This document shows, one piece after another, positions 1 through 6,710 of a stretch of DNA of 21,026 nucleotides. The position numbers and the translations under genes were made by a program. The stretch comes from Candidatus Omnitrophota bacterium (GTDB taxonomy: Bacteria > Omnitrophota > Gorgyraeia > Aquiviventales > Aquiviventaceae). Positions within the stretch are counted from its first letter, which is position 1. Each line of letters begins with the position of its first letter. The DNA lies in NCBI GenBank assembly GCA_016206675.1, contig JACQRD010000015.1, positions 1-21,026 on the forward strand, written 5' to 3'. The notes beneath the pieces are model-generated. The model saw nothing but the letters and a program-made list of their open reading frames with translations, did no database searches and was not told the origin of the DNA.

Positions 1-17
1 ATAGTGGGGGACCCCAT

Positions 18-99
18 CAGTAGCACACAGCACACAGCACACAGCACACAGTGAAGACGCTCTTACTGTCTGCTGTCTGCTGTGTGCTGTCTGCTACTG
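18..99. repeat. Heptad hairpin element 1 (AGCANAC family), after surA
   Basis: The left arm (19-52) is four head-to-tail AGCACAC units framed by AGT. The right arm (65-98) is the inverted array of TGTSTGC units framed by ACT. C18 pairs with G99. The apex holds AAGA/TCTT around a CGC loop (58-60). Constant bases pair throughout, but the variable base is unpaired in three of four heptads (C against C). The element begins 5 bases after the SurA-like stop codon on the minus strand. There is no T-tract, so it does not look like a classical intrinsic terminator. The same family recurs at 2934-3011 and 8259-8331. Function is unknown. Confidence 0.9.
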
Positions 100-104
100 C
101 CTCG

Positions 105-1040
105 TCATTCATTGATCACAATGTAGGCTTTCTTGCGCAACTCGCCGAGCCAGCGGGCCATCGCTTCTTCATATTTCCGCTGGTAAATCGTGGAGTAAAT
201 CGCTTGATTCGCTTCCATCAGCGAGAGGCTGGAGGCCGGCTTGCGCTCTTCGATCCGCATCAGGTGAAAGCCCAACCGCGACTGGATCGGATCGGAGAGC
301 TGGCTAACCTGCAGCGTTTCCAGCGCCGCGTCCAGCTGCGGCATCAGCTCGCCCGGCGCGACCCAGCCCATCGCGCCACCCTCCTGCCGGTGCTGGTCTT
401 CCGAATGCTGCTTGGCCAGCGCCGCGAAGTCCGCGCCGCCGGCCAGCTGCTGATGGAGCCGTCCGATCAGGGCTCGCGCGGCGGATTCTGTCCGCGCGTC
501 GTTGACCCGGATCAGCAGGTGCGAGACGCGCATCCGGTCGCCGGCCCTCGCCGACTCCGGATGGATGCCGAGCTCCTTCGACACTTCATACGGGCTGACC
601 ATGATCGTCGAGCGGACCTTGTCGGCGATGACCCGCTGCACCATCAGCTGGTCGCGCACGCGCTGCTTCAGTTGCTCTTCCGAAATGCCAGTTTGCGCCA
701 GCGATTGCCGGAAGAGCGCCTCGGAGGGAAACCGGCTGCGGAACACCTCGTAGCGCGCTCGCACCTCCTCCGGTTCCACGACGATGGCGGCGCGCTCGGC
801 CTCCTGCAGCATGAGCCGCTGGTCGATCAGCCGCTGCAACACCGCGCGCTCAACCTCGGGATTGCGCCCAGGCGACGCGGCCGCTTCTTCCGGATCGTTC
901 TGCATGGCGGCGACGAACGCCGTAATGTCCGCCTGAGTGATGATCTCATCGTTGACGACCGCGACGATCCGGTTGACCGTCTCAGCGCACGCGCCCGCCG
1001 CGCACCACAGCAACAGGCAAATGCCGACGAGGATGCTCAT
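105..1040 (-). CDS. SurA-like periplasmic peptidyl-prolyl isomerase/chaperone
   Basis: This 311-residue protein has a clear signal peptide (hydrophobic residues 4-17, likely cleavage after AGACA at about 19). It is followed by a SurA-type N-terminal chaperone region (about 20-150, with VVNDEIIT) and one parvulin PPIC domain (about 170-267). Parvulin hallmarks include VSHLLIRV, the GGAMGWV stretch and LGFHLMRI. Family members fold or escort outer-membrane proteins in the periplasm, so a diderm envelope is implied. E. coli SurA has two parvulin domains and about 430 residues; this shorter form has one, as in many SurA/PrsA-like proteins. The ATG overlaps the mfd stop as ATGA (1037-1040), so translation is probably coupled. 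A heptad hairpin lies 5 bases beyond its stop. The family assignment is firm; the choice of SurA over a generic PpiC-type name is less so. Confidence 0.88.
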   Translation of the reverse strand: MSILVGICLLLWCAAGACAETVNRIVAVVNDEIITQADITAFVAAMQNDPEEAAASPGRNPEVERAVLQRLIDQRLMLQEAERAAIVVEPEEVRARYEVFRSRFPSEALFRQSLAQTGISEEQLKQRVRDQLMVQRVIADKVRSTIMVSPYEVSKELGIHPESARAGDRMRVSHLLIRVNDARTESAARALIGRLHQQLAGGADFAALAKQHSEDQHRQEGGAMGWVAPGELMPQLDAALETLQVSQLSDPIQSRLGFHLMRIEERKPASSLSLMEANQAIYSTIYQRKYEEAMARWLGELRKKAYIVINE

Positions 1041-2938
1041 CTGATCTGCGCGCCCACGGGTTCCTCCTCCTTCAATCGATTTACCGCCTCGCGCAACAGG
1101 CGGCAGTACAAATCGAACCCGACCAAGCTGATGTGCCCCGACTGCTCCACCCCCAGCAGATTGCCGGCGCCGCGCAGCTTCAGATCCTCCAGCGCGATAT
1201 GAAAGCCGGAGCCGAGCGCCGTATGCTGCGTCATCGCCTCGAGCCGCCGGCGCGCCTCAGGGGTCATGGCGCCCTGGCGCGAAACCACCAGATACGCGTA
1301 CGCTTTGCGGTCGAAGCGGCCGACGCGCCCGCGCAGCTGGTAGAGATCCGCCAACCCGAAGGCCTCCGCCCCATGGACGATCAGGGTATTCGCATTGGGG
1401 ATATCGATGCCGGATTCGATGATGGTGGTGGCCACCAGCACGTCGATGGTGCCGTCGATGTAGGCCAGCATCACCTGCTCCAACTCCTGCGTCGGCATCT
1501 GGCCGTGGACGATCGCCACGCGGGCCTCAGGCACTAGATGGGCGATGCGCCGCGCGACCTGGTGGATATTGTACACCCGATTGTGCACGACGAAGACCTG
1601 CCCGTGGCGGCCCAGCTCCCGGAGGATCCAGCGCCGCAGACCCTCGTCATCCTCCTCCACGACGTGTGTCTCCACCGGATGGCGGTTTTCCGGCGGGGTG
1701 GTGATGAGCGAGAGGTCGCGCGCCCCGGCCAGCGCCAGATACAGCGTGCGCGGAATCGGCGTGGCGGAGAGCGTCAGCACGTCCGTCTGGGTGCGCCATT
1801 GCTTCAGATGCTCTTTATCCTTCAGTCCGAAGCGCTGCTCCTCATCGACGATTAGTAGCCCCAGTTCGCGAAGGCGCACATCGCCCGAGAGCAGCCGGTG
1901 CGTGCCGATGACGATGTCGCAACGCCCTGCCCGCAGCGCCTCCACCACCTGCTGCTGCTGGGACTCCGATTGCAGCCGCGAGAGCATGGCGACGGCGATG
2001 GGAAATGACGCCATGCGGGCGGTCAACGTCCGGTAGTGCTGGTAGGCCAGCAGCGTCGTCGGCACCAGCACTACCACCTGCTTGCCGTCCATGACGGCCT
2101 TAAACGCCGCCCGGATGGCGACCTCCGTCTTGCCGTAGCCCACATCGCCCAAGAGCAGGCGGTCCATGGGCCGCGGCTGCTCCATGTCGCGCTTGACCTC
2201 CGCCACCGCGCGGACTTGATCCGGCGTTTCGCGGTACGGAAACGCGGCTTCGAACGTCCGCTGCCATTCATGGTCGCCGCCGAAGGCGTAGCCCGGCAGT
2301 GCCAGGCGTTTGGCTTGGAGATCCAGCAGCAACTTGGCGTACTCAAACGCCCCCGCATACGCCCGCGCCTTGGCCCGCGCCCATCCCGCGCCGCCGAGCG
2401 TCGAGAGGCTGGGCAGTTTGGCGCCAAAGGCCACGTAGCGCTGCAGCAGGTGCAGCTCATCCACCGGCACGTAGAGCCGGTCGCCGTCGGCATACTCCAC
2501 GATCAGCATGTCTTGCCGGCCGCTAGGGCCGTCAATGGTCGTCCGGCCGAGATACCGGCCGATGCCGTGGTCCAGATGTACTACCAGGTCGCGCGGCTGC
2601 AGATCGACGAACGACTCAAACGGGATGTCGGACGAGGGCTGGGCCTTCGTGCGGATCTGCCGCGGCAGGATGACCACCATCGAGTGGCGGTCCAGCGTTT
2701 CCAGCGATGCGGGATTGAAGCTGCGCAGCGAGCGCACGCGGGCGGCGTCGAACTCCACGCGGATCGGCGACTCGAACGTCGCGGGAAAGACGTCGACGAG
2801 GCCACCGCGGGCGGCGAATTGCCCCGGATCGGCCACCTGATCGACGCGGCGATACTCGCACCGGATCAATTGATCGATGACCTGCGCCGGTGTCTGTTGC
2901 TGGCCAGTATATAAGCGGCAGTAATCAAACATCAGCAT
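1037..2938 (-). CDS. mfd: Short Mfd-type transcription-repair coupling translocase
   Basis: This 633-residue SF2 translocase has Mfd order but is far below the usual length of about 1,150. Residues 30-95 match the tail of the UvrB-like domain 1 (RRVDQVADPGQFAARGG). About 112-170 is the CarD-like RNA-polymerase-interaction domain (VVHLDHGIGRY, LYVPVDELHLL). The motor follows, with Walker A GDVGYGKTE near 264, DEEQ near 365, SATPIPRTL and QLRGRVGR near 534. The first ~130 residues, the domain 2/3 block and the C-terminal D7 domain are missing. The polymerase-interaction domain and the absence of a RecG wedge argue against RecG. The listed ATG sits inside a heptad hairpin; the second ATG (2932) lies just outside it. 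argS ends at 3025, so there is no room upstream for the missing N-terminus. The protein probably moves on DNA and contacts RNA polymerase, but UvrA recruitment would be lost. Confidence 0.85.
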   Translation of the reverse strand: MLMFDYCRLYTGQQQTPAQVIDQLIRCEYRRVDQVADPGQFAARGGLVDVFPATFESPIRVEFDAARVRSLRSFNPASLETLDRHSMVVILPRQIRTKAQPSSDIPFESFVDLQPRDLVVHLDHGIGRYLGRTTIDGPSGRQDMLIVEYADGDRLYVPVDELHLLQRYVAFGAKLPSLSTLGGAGWARAKARAYAGAFEYAKLLLDLQAKRLALPGYAFGGDHEWQRTFEAAFPYRETPDQVRAVAEVKRDMEQPRPMDRLLLGDVGYGKTEVAIRAAFKAVMDGKQVVVLVPTTLLAYQHYRTLTARMASFPIAVAMLSRLQSESQQQQVVEALRAGRCDIVIGTHRLLSGDVRLRELGLLIVDEEQRFGLKDKEHLKQWRTQTDVLTLSATPIPRTLYLALAGARDLSLITTPPENRHPVETHVVEEDDEGLRRWILRELGRHGQVFVVHNRVYNIHQVARRIAHLVPEARVAIVHGQMPTQELEQVMLAYIDGTIDVLVATTIIESGIDIPNANTLIVHGAEAFGLADLYQLRGRVGRFDRKAYAYLVVSRQGAMTPEARRRLEAMTQHTALGSGFHIALEDLKLRGAGNLLGVEQSGHISLVGFDLYCRLLREAVNRLKEEEPVGAQIR

Positions 2939-3011
2939 TCAGCATACAGCACACAGCAGACAGTAAAGGCGCGACTATGTGCTGTCTGCTGTCTGCTGTG
3001 TGCTGTGTGCT
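2934..3011. repeat. Heptad hairpin element 2 (AGCANAC family), between argS and mfd
   Basis: The left arm (2934-2964) reads AGCATTC, AGCATAC, AGCACAC, AGCAGAC, AGT. The right arm (2974-3011) has ACT followed by five inverted units (ATGTGCT, GTCTGCT twice, GTGTGCT twice). The apex is a 9-base loop (2965-2973). When the arms are paired, the variable base is mismatched in all four shared heptads. The outer left heptads are degraded. The element starts 13 bases after the argS stop and runs into the 5' end of mfd, whose first ATG (2936-2938) is within the left arm. Confidence 0.88.
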
Positions 3012-3024
3012 ATTCCTTGAAATT

Positions 3025-4674
3025 CTACATGCGCTCAGGGGCGGAGACGCCGAGGAGCGCCAATCCATTCGCAAGCACTTGACGAGTCGCGCGCACGAGG
3101 GCCAGCCGCGCGGCGGAGAGCGGCTCGTCCTCGGTGATCACGCGATGCTTGGTGTAGAAGATGTGGAAGGCCTCGGCGAGCTTGCGCAGGTAGACGGTGA
3201 TCCCCTGCGGCTCCAGGGCGTCGGCGCACAGCCGCAACACCGTGGGGTACTGCAGCAGCATGCGGATGAGGCCTTGCGTGTCCGGCTCGCTTAAGCGCAG
3301 CAGATCGGCGGCGGCTGACGGCGGCGCCTTGGCCAGGATGCTGCAGATGCGCGCGTGCGCGTACTGCACGTAGTAGACCGGGTTCTCCTGCGACTGCGAC
3401 TTGGCCAGATCCAGATCGAAATCCAGGTGGCTTTCCATCGTCCGCATCAGGTAGAAAAACCGCGTCGCATCCACGCCGACCTCATCGAGAATCTCGCGGA
3501 AGGTCACGAACTCCCCTTGCCGTTTGGACATGGGCACCGGCGTGCCGTGGCGCGAGAGTGTGACCAACTGGATGATCCGCACGGCGAAGCGCTCCGCCGA
3601 GAGCCCCAGGGCTGCCACCGCCGCCTGCATCCGCGGGATGTAGCCGTGATGGTCCGGCCCCCAGAGGTTGAGCACGCGGTCGTAGCCCTGCTCGAACTTC
3701 CATTGATGGTAGGCGACATCCGGGGCGAGGTAGGTCAGCTCCCCATCGCGCTTGCGCACCACCCGGTCCTTATCATCACCATACTTCGTTGAGGCGAACC
3801 AGAGGGCTCCCTCCGCTTCGAACAGCGCACCCCGCTGTTCAAGCGTCTTCAGCGCGGCTTCGATCTTGCCTGACGTGTTGAGCCAATGCTGACTCGTCCA
3901 GCGGTCGAAGCGCAGGCCGAAGCGCTCCAGATCGTGTTTGATCCCGCCGAGCTGCTCCTCCATCGCCGTCTGCATGAACCAGTCCAGCGGCCGCTGCAGC
4001 AGGCCCTCGCCGTGGGCTTGCCGCAGCGCTGCGGCGCTCTCGATGAGATAGAGCCCGTGGTAGCCGTCTTCGGGAAACGCCTCCGTCGCGCCGATGGCTT
4101 GCGCATAGCGGGCCCGCAAGGAGCGGCCGAGCAGCTCCACTTGCCGGCCTTCATCGTTGAGGTAGTACTCGGTCGTCACGCGCAAGCCCTGCGAACGCAA
4201 CAGGCGGGCCAGCGCATCGCCCACCGCCGCCTGCCGGCCGTGGGCCACGCTCAACGGCCCGGTCGGATTGGCGCTGACGAATTCAATGTTGATGGAGCAG
4301 CTGGGGTCGGCCGGGAGCGTGCCGAAGGCCTGTTGTTGCGCCAGCACGGCCTCCACCACCTGGGCCAGCGCCGATTGGGACAAGAAGACGTTCAAGTAGC
4401 CGCCCTTTGCCTCTACCCGGTCGATGAGCCCGCCCCAGGGCTGCTGCCGGCAGCGCGCCAAGAGCGCCTCGGAGAGCTGCTCGGCGATCCGCTGAGGGGG
4501 CTGACGGCGCTGGGAGGCCAGCCGGAATGGGAGCGCGTTGGACAGATCGCCGAAGGAGGCCTCCTTCGGCAGCTCCCATAAGAGCGACGCGTCTGCCACG
4601 GAGGCGTCGAGCTGGGCCGCCTCACGCAGCAGGGCGCTGAGCTGTTGGCCGAGCGTGAAGACCGTGATGGTCAT
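3025..4674 (-). CDS. argS: Arginyl-tRNA synthetase
   Basis: This 549-residue class I aminoacyl-tRNA synthetase charges tRNA-Arg in the cytoplasm. Its length fits the family (about 550-580). The N-terminal Add-1 region (about 1-110) contains KEASFGDLSNALPF. The catalytic core begins with EFVSANPTGPL. The HIGH-type site reads SVAH (142-145), where many ArgRS have HVGH. The second signature reads MSKRQG (382-387). The C-terminal helical anticodon-binding domain (about 430-549) ends with the typical LLGVSAPERM. The ATG is preceded by no obvious Shine-Dalgarno. A GC hairpin spanning the rsfS stop (4692-4730) lies just upstream. A heptad hairpin follows its stop. The order rsfS-argS-mfd-surA suggests one transcript. 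Confidence 0.95.
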   Translation of the reverse strand: MTITVFTLGQQLSALLREAAQLDASVADASLLWELPKEASFGDLSNALPFRLASQRRQPPQRIAEQLSEALLARCRQQPWGGLIDRVEAKGGYLNVFLSQSALAQVVEAVLAQQQAFGTLPADPSCSINIEFVSANPTGPLSVAHGRQAAVGDALARLLRSQGLRVTTEYYLNDEGRQVELLGRSLRARYAQAIGATEAFPEDGYHGLYLIESAAALRQAHGEGLLQRPLDWFMQTAMEEQLGGIKHDLERFGLRFDRWTSQHWLNTSGKIEAALKTLEQRGALFEAEGALWFASTKYGDDKDRVVRKRDGELTYLAPDVAYHQWKFEQGYDRVLNLWGPDHHGYIPRMQAAVAALGLSAERFAVRIIQLVTLSRHGTPVPMSKRQGEFVTFREILDEVGVDATRFFYLMRTMESHLDFDLDLAKSQSQENPVYYVQYAHARICSILAKAPPSAAADLLRLSEPDTQGLIRMLLQYPTVLRLCADALEPQGITVYLRKLAEAFHIFYTKHRVITEDEPLSAARLALVRATRQVLANGLALLGVSAPERM

Positions 4675-4691
4675 CGCGAATAACGGAGGGA

Positions 4692-4730
4692 AGCGCCGCC
4701 CCCTGTGCCGGACGGCCGCCAGGGGGCGCT
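4692..4730 (-). other. GC-rich hairpin across the rsfS stop, upstream of argS
   Basis: On the minus strand, a GCGCCCCCTG arm (around 4720-4729) pairs with a CAGGGGGC-rich arm (around 4693-4705), which continues as GGCGCT. The stem covers the rsfS TAG at 4729-4731 and ends about 18 bases before the argS ATG. No T-run follows, so a pause or translational role is as likely as termination. Confidence 0.5.
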
Positions 4731-5079
4731 ATCGCGCACGCGCGCGTGGGGCGTCGGCCTCGGCCGCGGCAGGAGGAACGGAGAGCCTCGGCGCATCCGC
4801 CCACAGATCTTCGAGCCGGTAGAGCGTTCTCGCGGCGGGATCGAGCAGGTGCACGATCACCTCGCCGCAATCCATCAGCACCCATTGCGGCTCAGGCACC
4901 GCCAGCCCGCGCCCGTTCGAAGCGGCGGAGCCTTCGGTGTGCCACACCGGCCAGCGCCGCCGGGAGAAGACCCGTTCGATTTGCTCCCTCACGGCAGTCA
5001 TCTGAGGGCTGCTCTGGGCCGTGCAGACGACGAAGTAGTCAGTGACCGTGGACAGCGCGCGCAAGTCCATAATCGTCAC
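4729..5079 (-). CDS. rsfS: Ribosomal silencing factor RsfS
   Basis: RsfS binds ribosomal protein L14 on the large subunit and blocks subunit joining when nutrients are short. The core is clear: VTIMDLRALSTVTDYFVVCTAQSSPQ, then the DCGEVIVHLLDPAARTLYRLEDLW block near the C-terminus. A low-complexity Ala/Arg tail of about 20 residues follows. Coordinates use the only ATG/GTG/TTG start that opens this frame, a GTG at 5079. However, the frame stays open upstream and encodes the family's usual N-terminal helix (ESQSKAILAAQAALAKQAEG). No ATG, GTG or TTG lies between the upstream in-frame stop and that helix. A CTG at 5151 would give a normal-length protein starting 8 bases after the previous stop. 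I suspect non-canonical initiation. It shares a promoter with the mini zinc ribbon gene. Confidence 0.88.
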   Translation of the reverse strand: MTIMDLRALSTVTDYFVVCTAQSSPQMTAVREQIERVFSRRRWPVWHTEGSAASNGRGLAVPEPQWVLMDCGEVIVHLLDPAARTLYRLEDLWADAPRLSVPPAAAEADAPRARAR

Positions 5080-5158
5080 CCCCTCCGCCTGCTTGGCGAG
5101 GGCCGCCTGCGCAGCGAGAATGGCTTTGGACTGGCTCTCGATGAGCGTCAGAGCGGAC

Positions 5159-5299
5159 TTACTTGCCGAGAATCCGGTAGAGACCGGTGCCGCAGGCGGG
5201 GCACTTGCCCTTCAGGGCTTTGCGGCCGTTCTTCATCTTCACTTCCTTGGCGTCCTTCATTTCCTTTTTGGCTTTGCACTTCACGCAATACGCGTCCAT
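5159..5299 (-). CDS. DUF5679-like mini zinc-ribbon protein
   Basis: This 46-residue protein starts MDAYCVKCKAKKEM and ends GKCPACGTGLYRILGK. The two CxxC knuckles (residues 5-8 and 34-37 approximately), separated by a Lys-rich loop, form a single zinc ribbon of the DUF5679 type. No function is established for this family. The basic loop suggests nucleic-acid or ribosome contact, which is inference. The start is well supported: ATG at 5299 with a strong GGAGGT Shine-Dalgarno about 5 bases upstream. It is the first gene after a promoter with a perfect TTGACA, and it is followed by rsfS, so it is probably co-expressed with the ribosome-silencing factor. A longer reading from 5374 is possible but runs through the leader and lacks support. 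Confidence 0.85.
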   Translation of the reverse strand: MDAYCVKCKAKKEMKDAKEVKMKNGRKALKGKCPACGTGLYRILGK

Positions 5300-5375
5300 C
5301 CGACCTCCGTTGTGTTGGGCGCCCCGCGCCCCGCTGATGTTGGCTCTCTGATGACCCGCCCCGAGCGGAGCCACA

Positions 5376-5405
5376 AGACTAGCATGCTGGTTTGCGAACT
5401 GTCAA
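5376..5405 (-). promoter_or_regulatory. Sigma70-like promoter for the zinc ribbon/rsfS genes
   Basis: On the minus strand a perfect -35 TTGACA (5400-5405) is followed after 18 bases by TAGTCT (5376-5381). A TGC immediately before it gives an extended -10. Transcription would start near 5369 and leave a GC-rich leader of about 70 bases before the ATG at 5299. The -10 is weak, so confidence is moderate. Confidence 0.55.
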
Positions 5406-5702
5406 TGACTTCAACTTCGGGAACGGCTCCGCGTCCATCCGCCCCATCCACTGTGCGGCATTAGCGGCGCACGGTGGGAAGGCCTCCGGCAACCCGGCGA
5501 GCGACTATGCGGTTCAGCCCGGCGGAGGCGGACTGCGGTTAAAGACACCGGCCGTGTTGTCCGAGGCGCCGGTTAAGCGGCGCCGAGTTCACGGCCGGGT
5601 CCGCCGCAGCCGGGCGTCTCGGAACCGCATCGGAGCGAGCCGGGCTTGCCGGAGGCATAAAGAAGCGGCCGTGGTGGCGCAACGCCGGCGCAAGGCGTAG
5701 CA
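5406..5702. other. Gene-free stretch holding a long hairpin
   Basis: No supported gene lies between the CNNM stop (5703) and the promoter at 5376-5405. The stretch is dominated by the hairpin at 5482-5656. Next to the CNNM stop is a tandem GGCGCAA pair (around 5676-5694). The part from 5406 to 5480 shows nothing I recognise. Confidence 0.7.
5482..5656. ncRNA. 175-base extended hairpin: candidate structured RNA or palindromic element
   Basis: Seven nested stems pair without branching: 5482-5492/5646-5656 (11 bp), 5493-5498/5639-5644 (6), 5507-5515/5622-5630 (9), 5517-5523/5609-5615 (7), 5527-5533/5599-5605 (7), 5548-5556/5590-5598 (9) and 5565-5571/5578-5584 (7). The terminal loop is GTTAAG. 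Internal loops include an 8/8 loop and a one-sided 14-base bulge (5534-5547). All 56 pairs are Watson-Crick. The shape recalls 6S RNA, but the bubble layout and flanks do not let me claim it. The ends are near-identical inverted repeats of about 34 bases, so a MITE-like element is equally possible. Strand is undetermined. Confidence 0.6.
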
Positions 5703-6710
5703 TTAGTCGCGGCGCGCGGCGGAGTCTTCGCGGATCTCGCCCACGATCTCCTCCATCAGATCTTCAATCGTCACCAGGCCGGCGATCCGTCCTTGGGGAT
5801 TGCGCACCAGGGCGATTTGGATCTTCCGCCGCTGGAACTCCGTGAGCAGCTCTGCCACGCGCTGGCCTTCCTCGACAATCAGCATCGGCCGGATCAGATC
5901 CTGCAGCACGAAGACATCCTGATGCCGCACCATCGCCAGCACGTCCCGCGCGTAGATGACCCCCACCGGCTGGTCGATCGTCTCCTTGTAGACCGGGATG
6001 CGGGAGTGGCCTTCCTCAATCAAGATGTCCAGCGCATCCGCCGCCTGGGCGTTGAGATCGACGCCCGCAATCTGCTCCCGCGGCACCATCACCTGCCCCA
6101 CCGTGGAATCGCTGAATTCGAAGATGCGGTGGAGCATCCGCAGCTCGTGTTCCTCCAGCACCCCGGCTTCGCGGCCCATTTGGATCATGACCTTCAATTC
6201 CTCCTCCGTCACCAGCGGCGAGCGGCGCTTGGTCGGCGCGCCCAGCAGCCGCAGCATCACCCGTCCTGTCCAGGTGAAGGCGACGGCCGCCGGATGCAGC
6301 AGCACCATGACGATGCGCAGCGGCCGCACCACCGCAAACGCCACGGCCTCCGGATGGGTGGTCGCAAAGAGCTTCGGGGTGACCTCGCCGATGAGCAGCA
6401 ACACTGTCACGCCGATCGCCGTGGCGATCACCACGCCGTACTGCGGCCCGAACGCCGCCACGCACACCCATGAAATGATGGCCGCCACCGCCACGTTGAT
6501 GAGGTTATTCGCCACCAGCAGCGTGCCGATGACGCGGTCCAGTTGGGTCAGCAGCGTGTAGGTCAGCCGCGCTGCGCGATGCCCTTCCTCCACCAAATGC
6601 CGCAGGCGCACCTTGTTGATCGACAAGAGCGCGGCCTCGGCGGCGGCGAACAACGCGGAGAGCAACAGCAGCGCCGCCAGCAGGAGAAGCAGCGGCACGC
6701 CTACAACCAT
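5703..6710 (-). CDS. CNNM/CorC-type membrane protein with CBS pair
   Basis: This 335-residue protein has an N-terminal CNNM transmembrane domain (about 1-165). It includes AAAEAALLSINKVRLRHLVEEG, the NNLINVA segment and IGEVTPKLFA. A tandem CBS pair follows (about 190-320) with VMVPREQI, GHSRIPVYKETID and GRIAGLVTIEDLMEEIVGEI. Family members are linked to Mg2+ export or resistance. The usual C-terminal CorC_HlyC domain of about 80 residues is absent; the protein stops soon after the CBS pair. Its ATG overlaps the end of corA by 10 bases, pairing it with a Mg2+ channel in one transcript. The substrate is inferred from family and context. Confidence 0.88.
   Translation of the reverse strand: MVVGVPLLLLLAALLLLSALFAAAEAALLSINKVRLRHLVEEGHRAARLTYTLLTQLDRVIGTLLVANNLINVAVAAIISWVCVAAFGPQYGVVIATAIGVTVLLLIGEVTPKLFATTHPEAVAFAVVRPLRIVMVLLHPAAVAFTWTGRVMLRLLGAPTKRRSPLVTEEELKVMIQMGREAGVLEEHELRMLHRIFEFSDSTVGQVMVPREQIAGVDLNAQAADALDILIEEGHSRIPVYKETIDQPVGVIYARDVLAMVRHQDVFVLQDLIRPMLIVEEGQRVAELLTEFQRRKIQIALVRNPQGRIAGLVTIEDLMEEIVGEIREDSAARRD

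Noticed and set aside
18..99. CRISPR array, suggested by regular short repeats
   Set aside because: Units are 7 bases with no spacers and are inverted across a centre; no cas genes are present.
51..1202. Plus-strand frame of 383 residues starting in heptad element 1
   Set aside because: It is antisense to surA and the end of mfd; its LLSAVCCVL start is merely the translated heptad array, seen again at the other AGCANAC elements.
5482..5656. Integron attC site, because GTTRRRY and RYYYAAC-like motifs occur
   Set aside because: The motif lies in the apical loop instead of the outer boxes, and there is no integrase or cassette array.
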